From Bacillota bacterium (lineage in GTDB: Bacteria > Bacillota > Bacilli > Alicyclobacillales > SLC66), in the NCBI GenBank assembly GCA_021821185.1, contig JAKACU010000057.1, positions 1 through 12,288 on the forward strand: a stretch of 12,288 bases of DNA, given 5' to 3'. Each line of letters opens with the position of its first letter. The first letter of the stretch is position 1. Made by a program: the position numbers and the translations under genes. The notes below the pieces were generated by a model. It was given only the letters and a program-made list of their open reading frames with translations, was not told the origin of the DNA and did not search any database. Shown here one piece after another: positions 6,372 through 12,288 of the stretch.

Positions 6372-6820
6372 TCCTTGTTGTGTTGCTCTAACATGGCAAG
6401 CGCTCTAGACAAGTCTATGAAAGCTGATTTGTCTTTATTGTCGAGCGCTTCATCAATCCTCTTTTGTAATTCCTGCTTGCGGTCGTCACGTTCAGTAAGC
6501 TCATACAGCAACTCATCGACGTAAGACGGAACTACAAAAGCAGGTAAGTTAATGTATAGATAAAGCATATCACGCGTACTGAAAAAAGCTTTAAGCGCGG
6601 TTGCGATCTCTTCTGGATGTGATAGCTTATGAGCAGAGCCATTCACAGGGATACGCGCAATAATGCCGTGCTTTGCGATGATAATAAGCGGAACATTTTC
6701 TAGCGCAATGGTCGTGACAGTCACCTGGTCACGGTATTGATGTAAGATGTCCACGATGGAGTTACCGCCAGTCGGCAGAATTTTCATGCGCAGCTCCTGA
6801 ATCTGTGCCATGGTGAGCAT
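6368..6820 (-). CDS. IDEAL-domain protein (distantly YpiB/UPF0302-like layout)
   Basis: The 150-residue product ends in an IDEAL domain: RIDEALDNKDKSAFIDLSRAL at about 121-141, read here as RIDEALDNKDKSAF plus IDLSRAL, literally containing the IDEAL sequence at 122-126. The domain is a short helical module of unknown role found in several Bacillota proteins. The preceding part, with ENVPLIIIAKHG near 41-52 and DMLYLYINLPAF near 84-95, recalls the order seen in YpiB-type (UPF0302) proteins, where a VP segment and a YIQLNF-like strand precede the IDEAL domain, but the likeness is weak. ATG at 6820 follows GGAGG at 8 bases. The gene is the first of a two-gene unit with the DUF3055 gene, overlapping it by 4 bases. 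Confidence 0.7.
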   Translation of the reverse strand: MLTMAQIQELRMKILPTGGNSIVDILHQYRDQVTVTTIALENVPLIIIAKHGIIARIPVNGSAHKLSHPEEIATALKAFFSTRDMLYLYINLPAFVVPSYVDELLYELTERDDRKQELQKRIDEALDNKDKSAFIDLSRALAMLEQHNKE

Positions 6821-6857
6821 AATTTTCGCCTCCGCACGGGATCTATCGTTTTATCCT

Positions 6858-6885
6858 ATCATACGACATTTTATGTCTGGCTCAA
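6858..6885 (-). promoter_or_regulatory. Promoter of the IDEAL-DUF3055 unit with a palindrome in its spacer
   Basis: On the minus strand TTGAGC (6885-6880) and TATGAT (6863-6858) are 16 bases apart, about 38 bases before the ATG at 6820. The spacer holds the palindrome GACATTTTATGTC (6865-6877, 5-bp arms), which could be an operator. Confidence 0.45.
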
Positions 6886-6953
6886 ACCCTTTGCGCACAT
6901 CGAATTTTCAGGAAACAGATGTAAACAATGTATGACACTCATGGTTGAACCCA

Positions 6954-6982
6954 TTTACAGGCGATAGATGGGGTGGTACCAT
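6954..6982 (+). promoter_or_regulatory. Candidate promoter for the cysteine-hydrolase-family gene
   Basis: TTTACA at 6954-6959 and TACCAT at 6977-6982 are 17 bases apart, 38 bases before the TTG start. The -10 overlaps the 8-base palindrome TGGTACCA (6974-6981), part of a GTACCAT motif that recurs near other promoters in the window. Confidence 0.4.
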
Positions 6983-7019
6983 AACCGTGATTTTAAGCGT
7001 GCGAAAGGTGAGAATCCTG

Positions 7020-7490
7020 TTGGCTAAAAAAGCACTATTACTATTGGATGTGCAAGATGATTTTTTAGGAAATTCGTTGGATTACATTGCGGCTTTATCG
7101 CAAAGATACCTTGATGAACATGCAAAAGACTATGATCTTATTGTTTTGACGTACTGGGTTCATGAGGACAATCAACATGAAAATACGCTTTTAATTGAAC
7201 ATGATGGGGCTCACGTAGTTCACAAGACTACCTATAGCGGGTATAACGATGAGACGGCAGCATTATGTAGAGAACACGGGATTCAAGAAGTTCATGTAGG
7301 AGGCGTTGATGCAGAAATGTCGGTTTTAGCAACGATGTTTCGATTGCTTGACGAAAAATTCGAAGTAAAGTTGTTAGAACGCTTGATTGCCTCTTATCAT
7401 GGTCGAAACACGAGTGCCATGGGCATTGCGCGCCAAGTAATTGGTCAGGACCACATGCTTGCCGATGGTGGTCAACGCGTTTGGATTTGA
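7020..7490 (+). CDS. Isochorismatase/cysteine-hydrolase family protein with Ser at the nucleophile position
   Basis: The 156-residue product fits the isochorismatase-like hydrolase fold, whose members include nicotinamidases, N-carbamoylsarcosine amidase and isochorismatases. The N-terminal ALLLLDVQDDF carries the catalytic Asp10, VVHKTTYSGY the catalytic Lys69, and GGVDAEMSVLATMF aligns with the GV-x-T-x-x-C-V-x-x-T motif, so Ser101 (codon TCG) sits where the nucleophilic Cys is expected, and Ala98 where Thr or Ser often sits. Metal-dependent amidase chemistry is therefore unlikely; true isochorismatases also lack the Cys, so another reaction is possible. TTG at 7020 is chosen because AAAGGTGA lies 8-9 bases upstream and the protein then starts where the family does; an in-frame ATG at 6945 would add 25 unlike residues. 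It stands alone between a divergent pair and clpP, with a weak terminator at 7515-7540. Confidence 0.8.
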   Translation: MAKKALLLLDVQDDFLGNSLDYIAALSQRYLDEHAKDYDLIVLTYWVHEDNQHENTLLIEHDGAHVVHKTTYSGYNDETAALCREHGIQEVHVGGVDAEMSVLATMFRLLDEKFEVKLLERLIASYHGRNTSAMGIARQVIGQDHMLADGGQRVWI

Positions 7491-7514
7491 TCTAAGTTCT
7501 ACAAGTCTAGAGCC

Positions 7515-7540
7515 GACGGTAACTGTGCGTCATTTTTTTT
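7515..7540 (+). terminator. Weak candidate terminator after the hydrolase gene
   Basis: GACG at 7515-7518 pairs with CGTC at 7528-7531 across a 9-base loop, followed by A and eight T (7533-7540). The T-run is good but the stem is short. Its last two T bases start the -35 of the clpP promoter. Confidence 0.4.
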
Positions 7541-7566
7541 GAGTACCATGAGGTCTATGGTACAAT
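7539..7566 (+). promoter_or_regulatory. Sigma-A type promoter of clpP overlapped by an inverted repeat
   Basis: TTGAGT at 7539-7544 and TACAAT at 7561-7566 are 16 bases apart. A perfect 7-bp inverted repeat, GTACCAT (7543-7549) and ATGGTAC (7557-7563) with a 7-base centre, fills the spacer and reaches into both hexamers, as a repressor operator would. No CtsR heptad repeat or CIRCE element is seen here. Confidence 0.6.
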
Positions 7567-7618
7567 GAAATTAGACGGCAGGTAGCGTCGGTTTTGTCTT
7601 GACAAAGGAGTGTTGGAG

Positions 7619-8197
7619 ATGGCTGTGGTGCCGACAGTTATTGAACAAACTAGTCGTGGGGAACGGGCCTACGATATTTATTCGCGCTTGCTAAAGGATC
7701 GAATTGTGTTTCTTGGTACTGAGATTGATGATGAAATTGCAAATGCCATTGTCGCACAACTCTTGTTTCTGGCATCGGAAGATCCCGACAAGGATATTTT
7801 CATGTACATAAATAGCCCTGGTGGGTCAGTGTCAGCTGGCTTTGCGATCTTAGACACGATGAATTTGATCAAACCGGATGTCGCTACAATCTGTGTTGGA
7901 CTTGCGGCCTCCATGGGCGCGCTTCTACTGACAGGCGGTGCTAAAGGCAAACGCAGTGCGCTTCCTAATAGCGAAGTCATGATTCATCAGCCACTGGGCG
8001 GACGACGAGGTCAGGCATCGGATCTGAAAATAGCTGCTGATCACATCTTAAAAACTCGTGATCGGATTAATCAATTGATTGCGGATACGACTGGACAACC
8101 GCTAAGCAAAGTGGAACAGGATACAGATCGTGATCGGTTTATGGACGCACAAGAGGCTAAGGACTATGGTTTAATCGATCAAATTCTGGTTCCATGA
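7619..8197 (+). CDS. clpP: ATP-dependent Clp protease proteolytic subunit ClpP
   Basis: This is the serine peptidase of the Clp machine: two stacked heptameric rings that degrade proteins fed by AAA+ unfoldases such as ClpC or ClpX, central to protein quality control, stress response and sporulation. The 192-residue product matches ClpP throughout, from [20 protein letters not shown] to the end. The catalytic triad is Ser98 in GLAASMGA, His123 in VMIHQPLGG and Asp172 in DTDRDRF, the same numbering as in Bacillus subtilis ClpP. The C-terminus stops a few residues earlier than that protein. ATG at 7619 is chosen since AAAGGAG (7604-7610) is 8 bases upstream; GTG at 7610 lies within that site. 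Its TGA overlaps the next ATG by 4 bases, so it is coupled to a methyltransferase gene, an uncommon neighbour for clpP. Confidence 0.97.
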   Translation: MAVVPTVIEQTSRGERAYDIYSRLLKDRIVFLGTEIDDEIANAIVAQLLFLASEDPDKDIFMYINSPGGSVSAGFAILDTMNLIKPDVATICVGLAASMGALLLTGGAKGKRSALPNSEVMIHQPLGGRRGQASDLKIAADHILKTRDRINQLIADTTGQPLSKVEQDTDRDRFMDAQEAKDYGLIDQILVP

Positions 8198-9312
8198 CGA
8201 ACCCCGTTTCTTTTTATGACTATATGCGATCGGCTCTGTATGGTCCAGATGGATATTATATGACAGAGCGCCAACGGTTTGGCAAACAGGGTGACTTTTA
8301 TACGAGTGTACAAGTATCACCCTTGTTTGCCTATCTGTGGTCAGCTTTTATAGGGGATTTTTTTGCATCGGTACAAAAGGACGTCGTCGTTGCAGAACTT
8401 GGCTGTGGCGACGGCGGTTTTGCTGTACCTCTGCTAGATGGACTCTATCATGATGCGTTATTAGAGGACCGCAGGATTCGCTATGTAGGTGTCGATCTCT
8501 CGGCTGTGGCTAGGTCACGTGCGCAAGAGCGCGTGAATCAATGGATTCAACAGCAGCAAGAAAGTCGTATTCGAGATCGTGTTCACGTACTTTTCGTGTC
8601 ATCTCTAAAAGACATACCTGAAGAGGAATTAATGTCCTATAAAGGCGCATTTGTTTTTGGCAATGAGTGGCTTGATGCGTTACCGGTGCATTGTGTGCGC
8701 GTCGTAAAAGAGTCGGTGATGGAGTTGTTTGTAGGTTCCAATCGGCCCTTTCATGCAAAAGAGGGACCTTACCGAAGTAAACGGTTTGCGACATGGTTTG
8801 ACGTGACGAAGGATCCAGCGATTCGCCATTACGCAGATCGCTATCTTGTACCTTATGCGAGGCATAGAGTAGGTGGTTTGGTCGCGGAGGCACAGACGGA
8901 AATGGCCATCGCTATCCAGTCTATTTATAATCTGATTGACCCTATCGCCTTTGCTTTTGTTGATTATGGAGGTTATACCGAGGATGTACTTTCCGTCGAT
9001 AGGCCACGAGGTACGTTGCGAGCGTATCGGCAACACGAATTAGTTGATGATTTTTTAGATCGACCTGGTTCTTGCGATATTACGTATGACGTTGATTTTA
9101 GTGCAGTCAGTGATGCTGTTGCCGAACTCGGCTATACGTGTGAACGTTTGCAGCGACAAGGTGCCTTTTTTCTTCATCTGCCGCGCGTGATGGAGTACTT
9201 TACGTGGTATGCGGCAAATCACAAAGACGCAACCAACGCTTTTAAACAACTGGTGTTGCCTGGAGCCATGGGTGATCGTTTTACCGTTTTGTTGGCAAGA
9301 AGGGATTTGTGA
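8194..9312 (+). CDS. MidA-type class I SAM-dependent methyltransferase (DUF185/NDUFAF7 family)
   Basis: The 372-residue product has the features of the MidA/NDUFAF7 family. In mitochondria NDUFAF7 dimethylates an arginine of complex I; the bacterial substrate is not established. Visible are an N-terminal [17 protein letters not shown] with [18 protein letters not shown] (about 7-46), the SAM-binding ELGCGDG at 68-74, the second acidic strand YVGVDLS near 99-104, [11 protein letters not shown] at 157-167, VDYGGY at 257-262 followed by GTLRAYRQH, and [11 protein letters not shown] near 295-305. Length is normal. The ATG overlaps the clpP stop (ATGA, 8194-8197) and no good ribosome binding site precedes it, so translation probably depends on clpP. 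No terminator follows; two tiny ORFs come next. Confidence 0.9.
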   Translation: MTNPVSFYDYMRSALYGPDGYYMTERQRFGKQGDFYTSVQVSPLFAYLWSAFIGDFFASVQKDVVVAELGCGDGGFAVPLLDGLYHDALLEDRRIRYVGVDLSAVARSRAQERVNQWIQQQQESRIRDRVHVLFVSSLKDIPEEELMSYKGAFVFGNEWLDALPVHCVRVVKESVMELFVGSNRPFHAKEGPYRSKRFATWFDVTKDPAIRHYADRYLVPYARHRVGGLVAEAQTEMAIAIQSIYNLIDPIAFAFVDYGGYTEDVLSVDRPRGTLRAYRQHELVDDFLDRPGSCDITYDVDFSAVSDAVAELGYTCERLQRQGAFFLHLPRVMEYFTWYAANHKDATNAFKQLVLPGAMGDRFTVLLARRDL

Positions 9313-9319
9313 CGGACGT

Positions 9320-9406
9320 ATGGTCTATACGCGCTTGGCGATCATCTTGTTTATAGCGGCTTTGTTTTTTTTATTTCTTGGTGCTGTAAAAATGCATTTA
9401 CTATAA
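9320..9406 (+). CDS. Possible 28-residue single-pass membrane peptide
   Basis: ATG at 9320 opens a 28-codon frame ending at TAA 9404-9406. The peptide is nearly all hydrophobic after a short basic start: MVYTRLAIILFIAAL, then FFLFLGAVKMHLL. An AAGAAGGGA stretch lies about 14 bases upstream, rather far for a ribosome binding site, but the start is only 7 bases after the methyltransferase stop, so termination-reinitiation could serve it. No family recognised. It might be a chance frame. Confidence 0.4.
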   Translation: MVYTRLAIILFIAALFFLFLGAVKMHLL

Positions 9407-9430
9407 TTTGGTCGGCATAGTCACTTGGAT

Positions 9431-9458
9431 TTGCCCCACACTAATACGCAAATACTAT
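9431..9458 (+). promoter_or_regulatory. Candidate promoter upstream of the 46-residue ORF and rsfA-type gene
   Basis: TTGCCC (9431-9436) and TACTAT (9453-9458) are 16 bases apart, a moderate sigma-A match. Overlapping it, GCATA (9415-9419) and CACACTA (9437-9443), 17 bases apart, resemble the forespore sigma-G elements with one mismatch in the -10. Another TATAAT lies at 9402-9407. Which one works cannot be settled from sequence. Confidence 0.35.
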
Positions 9459-9475
9459 CGTGCGGAGGTGCCTTC

Positions 9476-9616
9476 ATGAGGACGTGGCGATTACTAAGGC
9501 AATATTTTATACTCACGATGCAAATAGCAACCTTTTATTGGGCATTACGATATACTAGACCTACCAAGCGTTTGAGAACAGCGATGGTGTTATTGTCAGC
9601 CTTGCGTCTGCGATAA
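9476..9616 (+). CDS. Small basic protein, 46 residues, upstream of the rsfA-type gene
   Basis: No family recognised. ATG at 9476 follows GGAGGTG (9463-9469) at 6-7 bases, one of the better ribosome binding sites in the window. The product is strongly basic, with an N-terminal MRTWRLLRQYF, a hydrophobic middle (ILTMQIATFYWAL) and a basic tail (RYTRPTKRLRTAM and LRLR). It could be a membrane-associated amphipathic protein. An in-frame upstream ATG at 9425 would add 17 residues without a ribosome binding site. It lies 75 bases before the prespore regulator gene, in the same direction, so the two may share a transcript. Confidence 0.55.
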   Translation: MRTWRLLRQYFILTMQIATFYWALRYTRPTKRLRTAMVLLSALRLR

Positions 9617-9691
9617 AAATTTATCTCTAAATTCGTTTCAGGGTGCATATACATGTTGGCAGGACCTCGGTGCACGGGAGGAATCGCAAGC

Positions 9692-10258
9692 ATGAAGACC
9701 CTGAGACAAGATGCCTGGACTGGCGATGACGACAAGAGGTTAGCCGACATCATCTTGCGTCATATTCGCGAAGGCAGCACGCAATTGGCTGCTTTTGAAG
9801 AGGCCGCTGAGGCGCTTGGCAGGACTTCCGCTGCCTGCGGATATCGCTGGAATGCATGCGTGCGCAAGCAGTTCAGCGAAGCGATCGATATGGCCAAATC
9901 CGACCGAAAAGAGCGGCGTGAAGAACAAAATCAAAATGATATGTGGCACCAGGAACCGACACAAAACGAGATGGAAACTGAAGTCACTTGGAATATGGTA
10001 TTTCGATTTTTGCGTCAACATCGACATGATTATCAAGTTTTGCAGACTCGCCTACGACAACTCGAACGAGATACCGATCAAATCAAATCCGAAGTCGATC
10101 GTCTGCGAAAGAGTAAAGTGGAGTTGCAGCAACAATTGCGCACATTATCAGATGAACATCTCGTGATGAGTGAAGATTACCGCATGTTATTGAGCATTGT
10201 GGATCGTGCTCGTAAAAGACAGCAGCCAGATCCTCATGATCCATTATCCAAATTGTAA
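9692..10258 (+). CDS. rsfA: RsfA-family prespore-specific transcriptional regulator
   Basis: In Bacillus subtilis RsfA is made in the forespore under sigma-F and modulates genes of that regulon. The 188-residue product has the family hallmark at the N-terminus: RQDAWTGDDD, ILRHIREGSTQLAAFEEAAE, LGRTSAACGYRWNACVRKQF and AKSDRKER. This forms a Myb/SANT-like DNA-binding domain with Trp9 and Trp53 (about 1-75). A polar linker follows, then a coiled coil from about 100 to 165 rich in heptad-like Leu, Val and charged residues, suggesting dimerisation. ATG at 9692 follows GGGAGGA at 9 bases; an ATG at 9653 in frame would add 13 residues without the family match. RsfA belongs to a family with several paralogs in some species, so the symbol denotes the family. 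It ends at a strong terminator. Confidence 0.85.
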   Translation: MKTLRQDAWTGDDDKRLADIILRHIREGSTQLAAFEEAAEALGRTSAACGYRWNACVRKQFSEAIDMAKSDRKERREEQNQNDMWHQEPTQNEMETEVTWNMVFRFLRQHRHDYQVLQTRLRQLERDTDQIKSEVDRLRKSKVELQQQLRTLSDEHLVMSEDYRMLLSIVDRARKRQQPDPHDPLSKL

Positions 10259-10296
10259 AAAAGGAGCCACGCAGGCAAGCGCGCGTGGCTCCTTTT
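10259..10296. terminator. Bidirectional intrinsic terminator between the rsfA-type gene and sodA
   Basis: AAAAGGAGCCACGC (10259-10272) pairs perfectly over 14 bases with GCGTGGCTCCTTTT (10283-10296) around a 10-base loop. The A-run on one side and the T-run on the other let it serve both converging genes. It begins directly after the rsfA-type stop codon. Confidence 0.92.
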
Positions 10297-10309
10297 GACG
10301 TGGCGAGCT

Positions 10310-10924
10310 TTATTTCGCCGCCTTATCGAAGTTTGTTGCAACCTGTGGCCAATTCACTACATGCCAAAAGGCACCGATGTAGTCCGCGCGTTTATTTTGA
10401 TACTTTAAGTAATAGGCATGTTCCCAGACGTCAAGGCCCAAAATAGGCGTCTGTCCTTCACTTAGTGGACTATCCTGATTCGCCGTGCTGACAACGGCAA
10501 GTTTACCTGATGGATCCACGACGAGCCATGCCCAACCGCTACCAAAACGTGTAGCTGCAGCTTTAGCGAATGCTTCCTTGAATGTTTCAAAGCTGCCAAA
10601 TGCTTGATTGATAGCATCAGCGAGTTTACCTGTCGGAACGCCACCACCTTGTGGGGACATAACCGTCCAAAATAAGGAATGGTTAACATGGCCGCCGCCG
10701 TTGTTACGAACGGTCGCTCGAATCGTTTCCGGAACGGATGAAAGGTTAGCCAAAAGTTCTTCAGCAGATTTACTTTGCAGATCAGGATGCCCTTCAAGCG
10801 CGTTATTCAGATTGTTTGTGTAGGCGACATGATGGCCGTCATGGTGTACGGTCATGGTTTTCGCATCGATGTATGGTTCGAGTGCATCGACTGCATATGG
10901 AAGTGCTGGTGTTTGAAATGCCAC
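10310..10924 (-). CDS. sodA: Superoxide dismutase, Mn/Fe family (Mn-type signature)
   Basis: It converts superoxide to oxygen and hydrogen peroxide in the cytoplasm, and in spore formers is also found with spore coats. The 204-residue product is full length. Metal ligands are His27 (TVHHDGHH), His82 (GHVNHSLFW), Asp165 and His169 ([11 protein letters not shown]). NGGGHVNH with Gly at 77-78 and Gln150 in ANQDSP are typical of manganese-preferring members, though cambialistic use cannot be excluded. The start is GTG at 10924, preceded by GAGGG at about 6 bases, and the N-terminus ([15 protein letters not shown]) fits the family. An extended -10 at 10997-11004 lies just after the stop codon of the upstream PLP-enzyme gene, so sodA may be transcribed both alone and by read-through. 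It ends at the bidirectional terminator. Confidence 0.96.
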   Translation of the reverse strand: MAFQTPALPYAVDALEPYIDAKTMTVHHDGHHVAYTNNLNNALEGHPDLQSKSAEELLANLSSVPETIRATVRNNGGGHVNHSLFWTVMSPQGGGVPTGKLADAINQAFGSFETFKEAFAKAAATRFGSGWAWLVVDPSGKLAVVSTANQDSPLSEGQTPILGLDVWEHAYYLKYQNKRADYIGAFWHVVNWPQVATNFDKAAK

Positions 10925-10996
10925 AACGATCCCTCTTTCCTGTGTTTCACCTGTGAACGAGCATGACTTTTTTGTGACTAACTCGTTACAACTTTT

Positions 10997-11004
10997 AGTA
11001 TACC
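10997..11004 (-). promoter_or_regulatory. Extended -10 promoter element for sodA
   Basis: On the minus strand TATACT (11002-10997) is preceded by TGG, the extended -10 arrangement. No good -35 is seen at 16-18 bases upstream. It starts within 7 bases of the stop codon of the upstream PLP-enzyme gene and lies about 73 bases before the GTG start. Confidence 0.5.
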
Positions 11005-11008
11005 ATAA

Positions 11009-12214
11009 TTACATCGTCGCGATTAATCCATCATTAATTTCTTCGATAAGATCTTGGATATTTTCAACACCGACGGAAATTCGAATAAGCCCCTCTGTGA
11101 TGCCAAATGCCAAACGTTCCTGTTCGGTGAAACCACGATGGGATGTGGTCCACGGATGAGACAAGCTCGTGGTTACACCAGCCAAAGACGGAGCGAAAGG
11201 TAACGAAGGTGCAGCACGCATGAACGCATTGACTGCATCTTTATTGCCTTTGAGCCCAATCGTTACAATGGCGCCATAGAGTTCTTCGGCAAATTGGTTT
11301 TTAGCCAAGTGATGCGTGCTGTGTGTGGACAATGCTGGATAATACACATGTTGCAAGCGTTCGTCGTTAGCCAACCATTTAGCTAACGTTTGCGCATTAA
11401 GACATTGCTGTTTAAAGCGCAATGGCAGGGTTTTAATGCCTCGCGCGATGAGCCATGCATCAAATGGTGCGAGATTGGATCCCAGCGTAGCAATCACGTG
11501 GTTGGCCTGTTCGATAAAGGCATTTGATCCGCAAATCACCCCACCGCTGACATCGCTGTGACCACCTAAATATTTGGTAGCGCTATGAACAACAATATCG
11601 GCGCCAAGTTCTATGGGGCGAACAACGATCGGTGTGGCAAATGTATTGTCGATCATTAGCAGGGCGCCCGCATCGTGCGCAATGTCGGCCAGCGCTTTGA
11701 TGTCCATCACAGACAATAAAGGGTTTGTAATGCTTTCACCGATGATCAACCGAGTAGCTGGTGTCAGTGATGAAACCACTTCGGAAAGATTAGTGAAATC
11801 AGCTAAGGAAACAGTTATCGAGAAACGATGTAAAAGTGTTCGCAATAAAACGAGCGTTCCGCCGTAGATCTCGCGCGATAACAGTACATGATCACCGGCA
11901 CTACATGTAGCCATGATGGCGGAACTAATCGCCCCCATACCGGAAGCGCTAGCACAGGCATTTTCGGCATGCTCTAGTTGTGCAACTATCTCTTGCATCG
12001 AGACGACATTGGGATTTCCATTGCGCGAATACAGATATCGTCCTGGTGGTCTGTCAGTATAATATTCAAGCACATCATCCACATCATCAAAAGTAAACAC
12101 CGATGTTTGGTAGATAGGCATCGATTCTGGACGTGGCCATTCGTGATCATGGTGACGTTCGCCTGTGCGAGCACTAATCGTACTGGCTTGTTTATTGTGG
12201 TCGTGTTGTTGCAA
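11009..12214 (-). CDS. Trans-sulfuration family PLP enzyme (cystathionine gamma-synthase/lyase or methionine gamma-lyase like)
   Basis: The 401-residue product is a Cys/Met-metabolism PLP-dependent enzyme acting on cystathionine or related sulfur amino acids. Visible are MPIYQTSVFTFD near 32-43, the substrate/PLP-phosphate loop YSRNGNP at 62-68, SGMGA at 91-95, Tyr117 that stacks on PLP in this family, the PLP-binding Asp189 in MIDNTFATP, the Schiff-base Lys214 in HSATKYLGGHSD, and ISVGVENIQDLIEEI near the end. The exact reaction (synthase or lyase) cannot be told from these residues. The start is uncertain: TTG at 12214 is the first possible codon in frame, after an in-frame TGA, and lacks a strong ribosome binding site; Met32 is too late for the family. 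The N-terminus is His-rich (QQHDHN, RHHDH). It is upstream of sodA with no terminator between. Confidence 0.85.
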   Translation of the reverse strand: MQQHDHNKQASTISARTGERHHDHEWPRPESMPIYQTSVFTFDDVDDVLEYYTDRPPGRYLYSRNGNPNVVSMQEIVAQLEHAENACASASGMGAISSAIMATCSAGDHVLLSREIYGGTLVLLRTLLHRFSITVSLADFTNLSEVVSSLTPATRLIIGESITNPLLSVMDIKALADIAHDAGALLMIDNTFATPIVVRPIELGADIVVHSATKYLGGHSDVSGGVICGSNAFIEQANHVIATLGSNLAPFDAWLIARGIKTLPLRFKQQCLNAQTLAKWLANDERLQHVYYPALSTHSTHHLAKNQFAEELYGAIVTIGLKGNKDAVNAFMRAAPSLPFAPSLAGVTTSLSHPWTTSHRGFTEQERLAFGITEGLIRISVGVENIQDLIEEINDGLIATM

Positions 12215-12257
12215 GGTTCATCGCGCTTCTTTCAAGTGGTTTCTTGGCTTCCTATGT

Positions 12258-12286
12258 AGTATACAACACGATGCATGCTTGCTAAA
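12258..12286 (-). promoter_or_regulatory. Candidate promoter of the PLP-enzyme gene
   Basis: On the minus strand TATACT (12263-12258) is preceded at 17 bases by TTTAGC (12286-12281), a poor -35. It lies about 44 bases before the TTG at 12214. The window end at 12288 limits the view; no riboswitch or T-box fits in the 74 bases available. Confidence 0.4.
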
Positions 12287-12288
12287 GA

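Noticed and set aside
7560..7610. CIRCE or CtsR operator in the clpP leader
   Set aside because: No TTAGCACTC-N9-GAGTGCTAA and no tandem GGTCAAA heptads are present; only the GTACCAT inverted repeat is seen.
8510..9036. Minus-strand open frames inside the methyltransferase gene
   Set aside because: They overlap a gene with clear MidA motifs and have no recognisable product or start signals.
12215..12288. Possible S-box, T-box or other sulfur riboswitch before the PLP-enzyme gene
   Set aside because: Only 74 bases are available and no K-turn, T-box core or terminator is seen; a longer leader would also conflict with the TATACT at 12258-12263.

Overview
The window looks like a chromosomal segment of an endospore-forming Bacillota. 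Spore genes (a gerA-type germinant receptor operon and an rsfA-type prespore regulator) sit beside Bacillus-like housekeeping genes (ylbF/DUF1292-type, IDEAL-domain, DUF3055, clpP, Mn-type superoxide dismutase). GC is moderate, several genes start with GTG or TTG, and Shine-Dalgarno sites are strong. An Alicyclobacillaceae-like relative is my guess from protein flavour only.

Layout. (1) 1-271: the frameshifted 3' end of an EAL-domain (c-di-GMP phosphodiesterase) gene, apparently a pseudogene. (2) 378-4462, plus strand: a possible small two-helix membrane protein, then a tightly packed gerA/gerB/gerC operon (1-nt gap, then 4-nt overlap) encoding the A, B and C subunits of a spore germinant receptor. 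A 10-bp inverted repeat brackets the ribosome binding site and start codon of the A subunit. (3) 4531-5354, minus strand: a ylbF-family gene, then an acidic DUF1292 gene with a His-rich N-terminus. The DUF1292 gene has its own sigma-A promoter and a terminator whose loop holds the stop codon. (4) 5419-6056, plus strand: a divergent promoter, a 40-residue membrane protein and a DUF1292-like acidic protein. (5) 6093-6820, minus strand: a DUF3055 protein translationally coupled to an IDEAL-domain protein. (6) 6954-9312, plus strand: a cysteine-hydrolase (isochorismatase) family protein whose nucleophile position is Ser, then clpP overlapping by 4 nt with a MidA-type methyltransferase gene. (7) 9320-10258, plus strand: two very small ORFs and the rsfA-family regulator, ended by a strong bidirectional terminator. 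(8) 10310-12288, minus strand: a trans-sulfuration (Cys/Met metabolism) PLP enzyme followed by sodA with its own extended -10 promoter.

Functionally this is mostly core genome with a sporulation/germination theme and no mobile elements, CRISPR arrays or RNA genes that I can see. I did not find a clearly new multi-gene system. The most testable oddities are the hairpin over the gerA-subunit start codon, a GTACCAT/ATGGTAC motif seen only around promoters, the Cys-to-Ser change in the hydrolase, the clpP-midA coupling, and several short ORFs with good ribosome binding sites.
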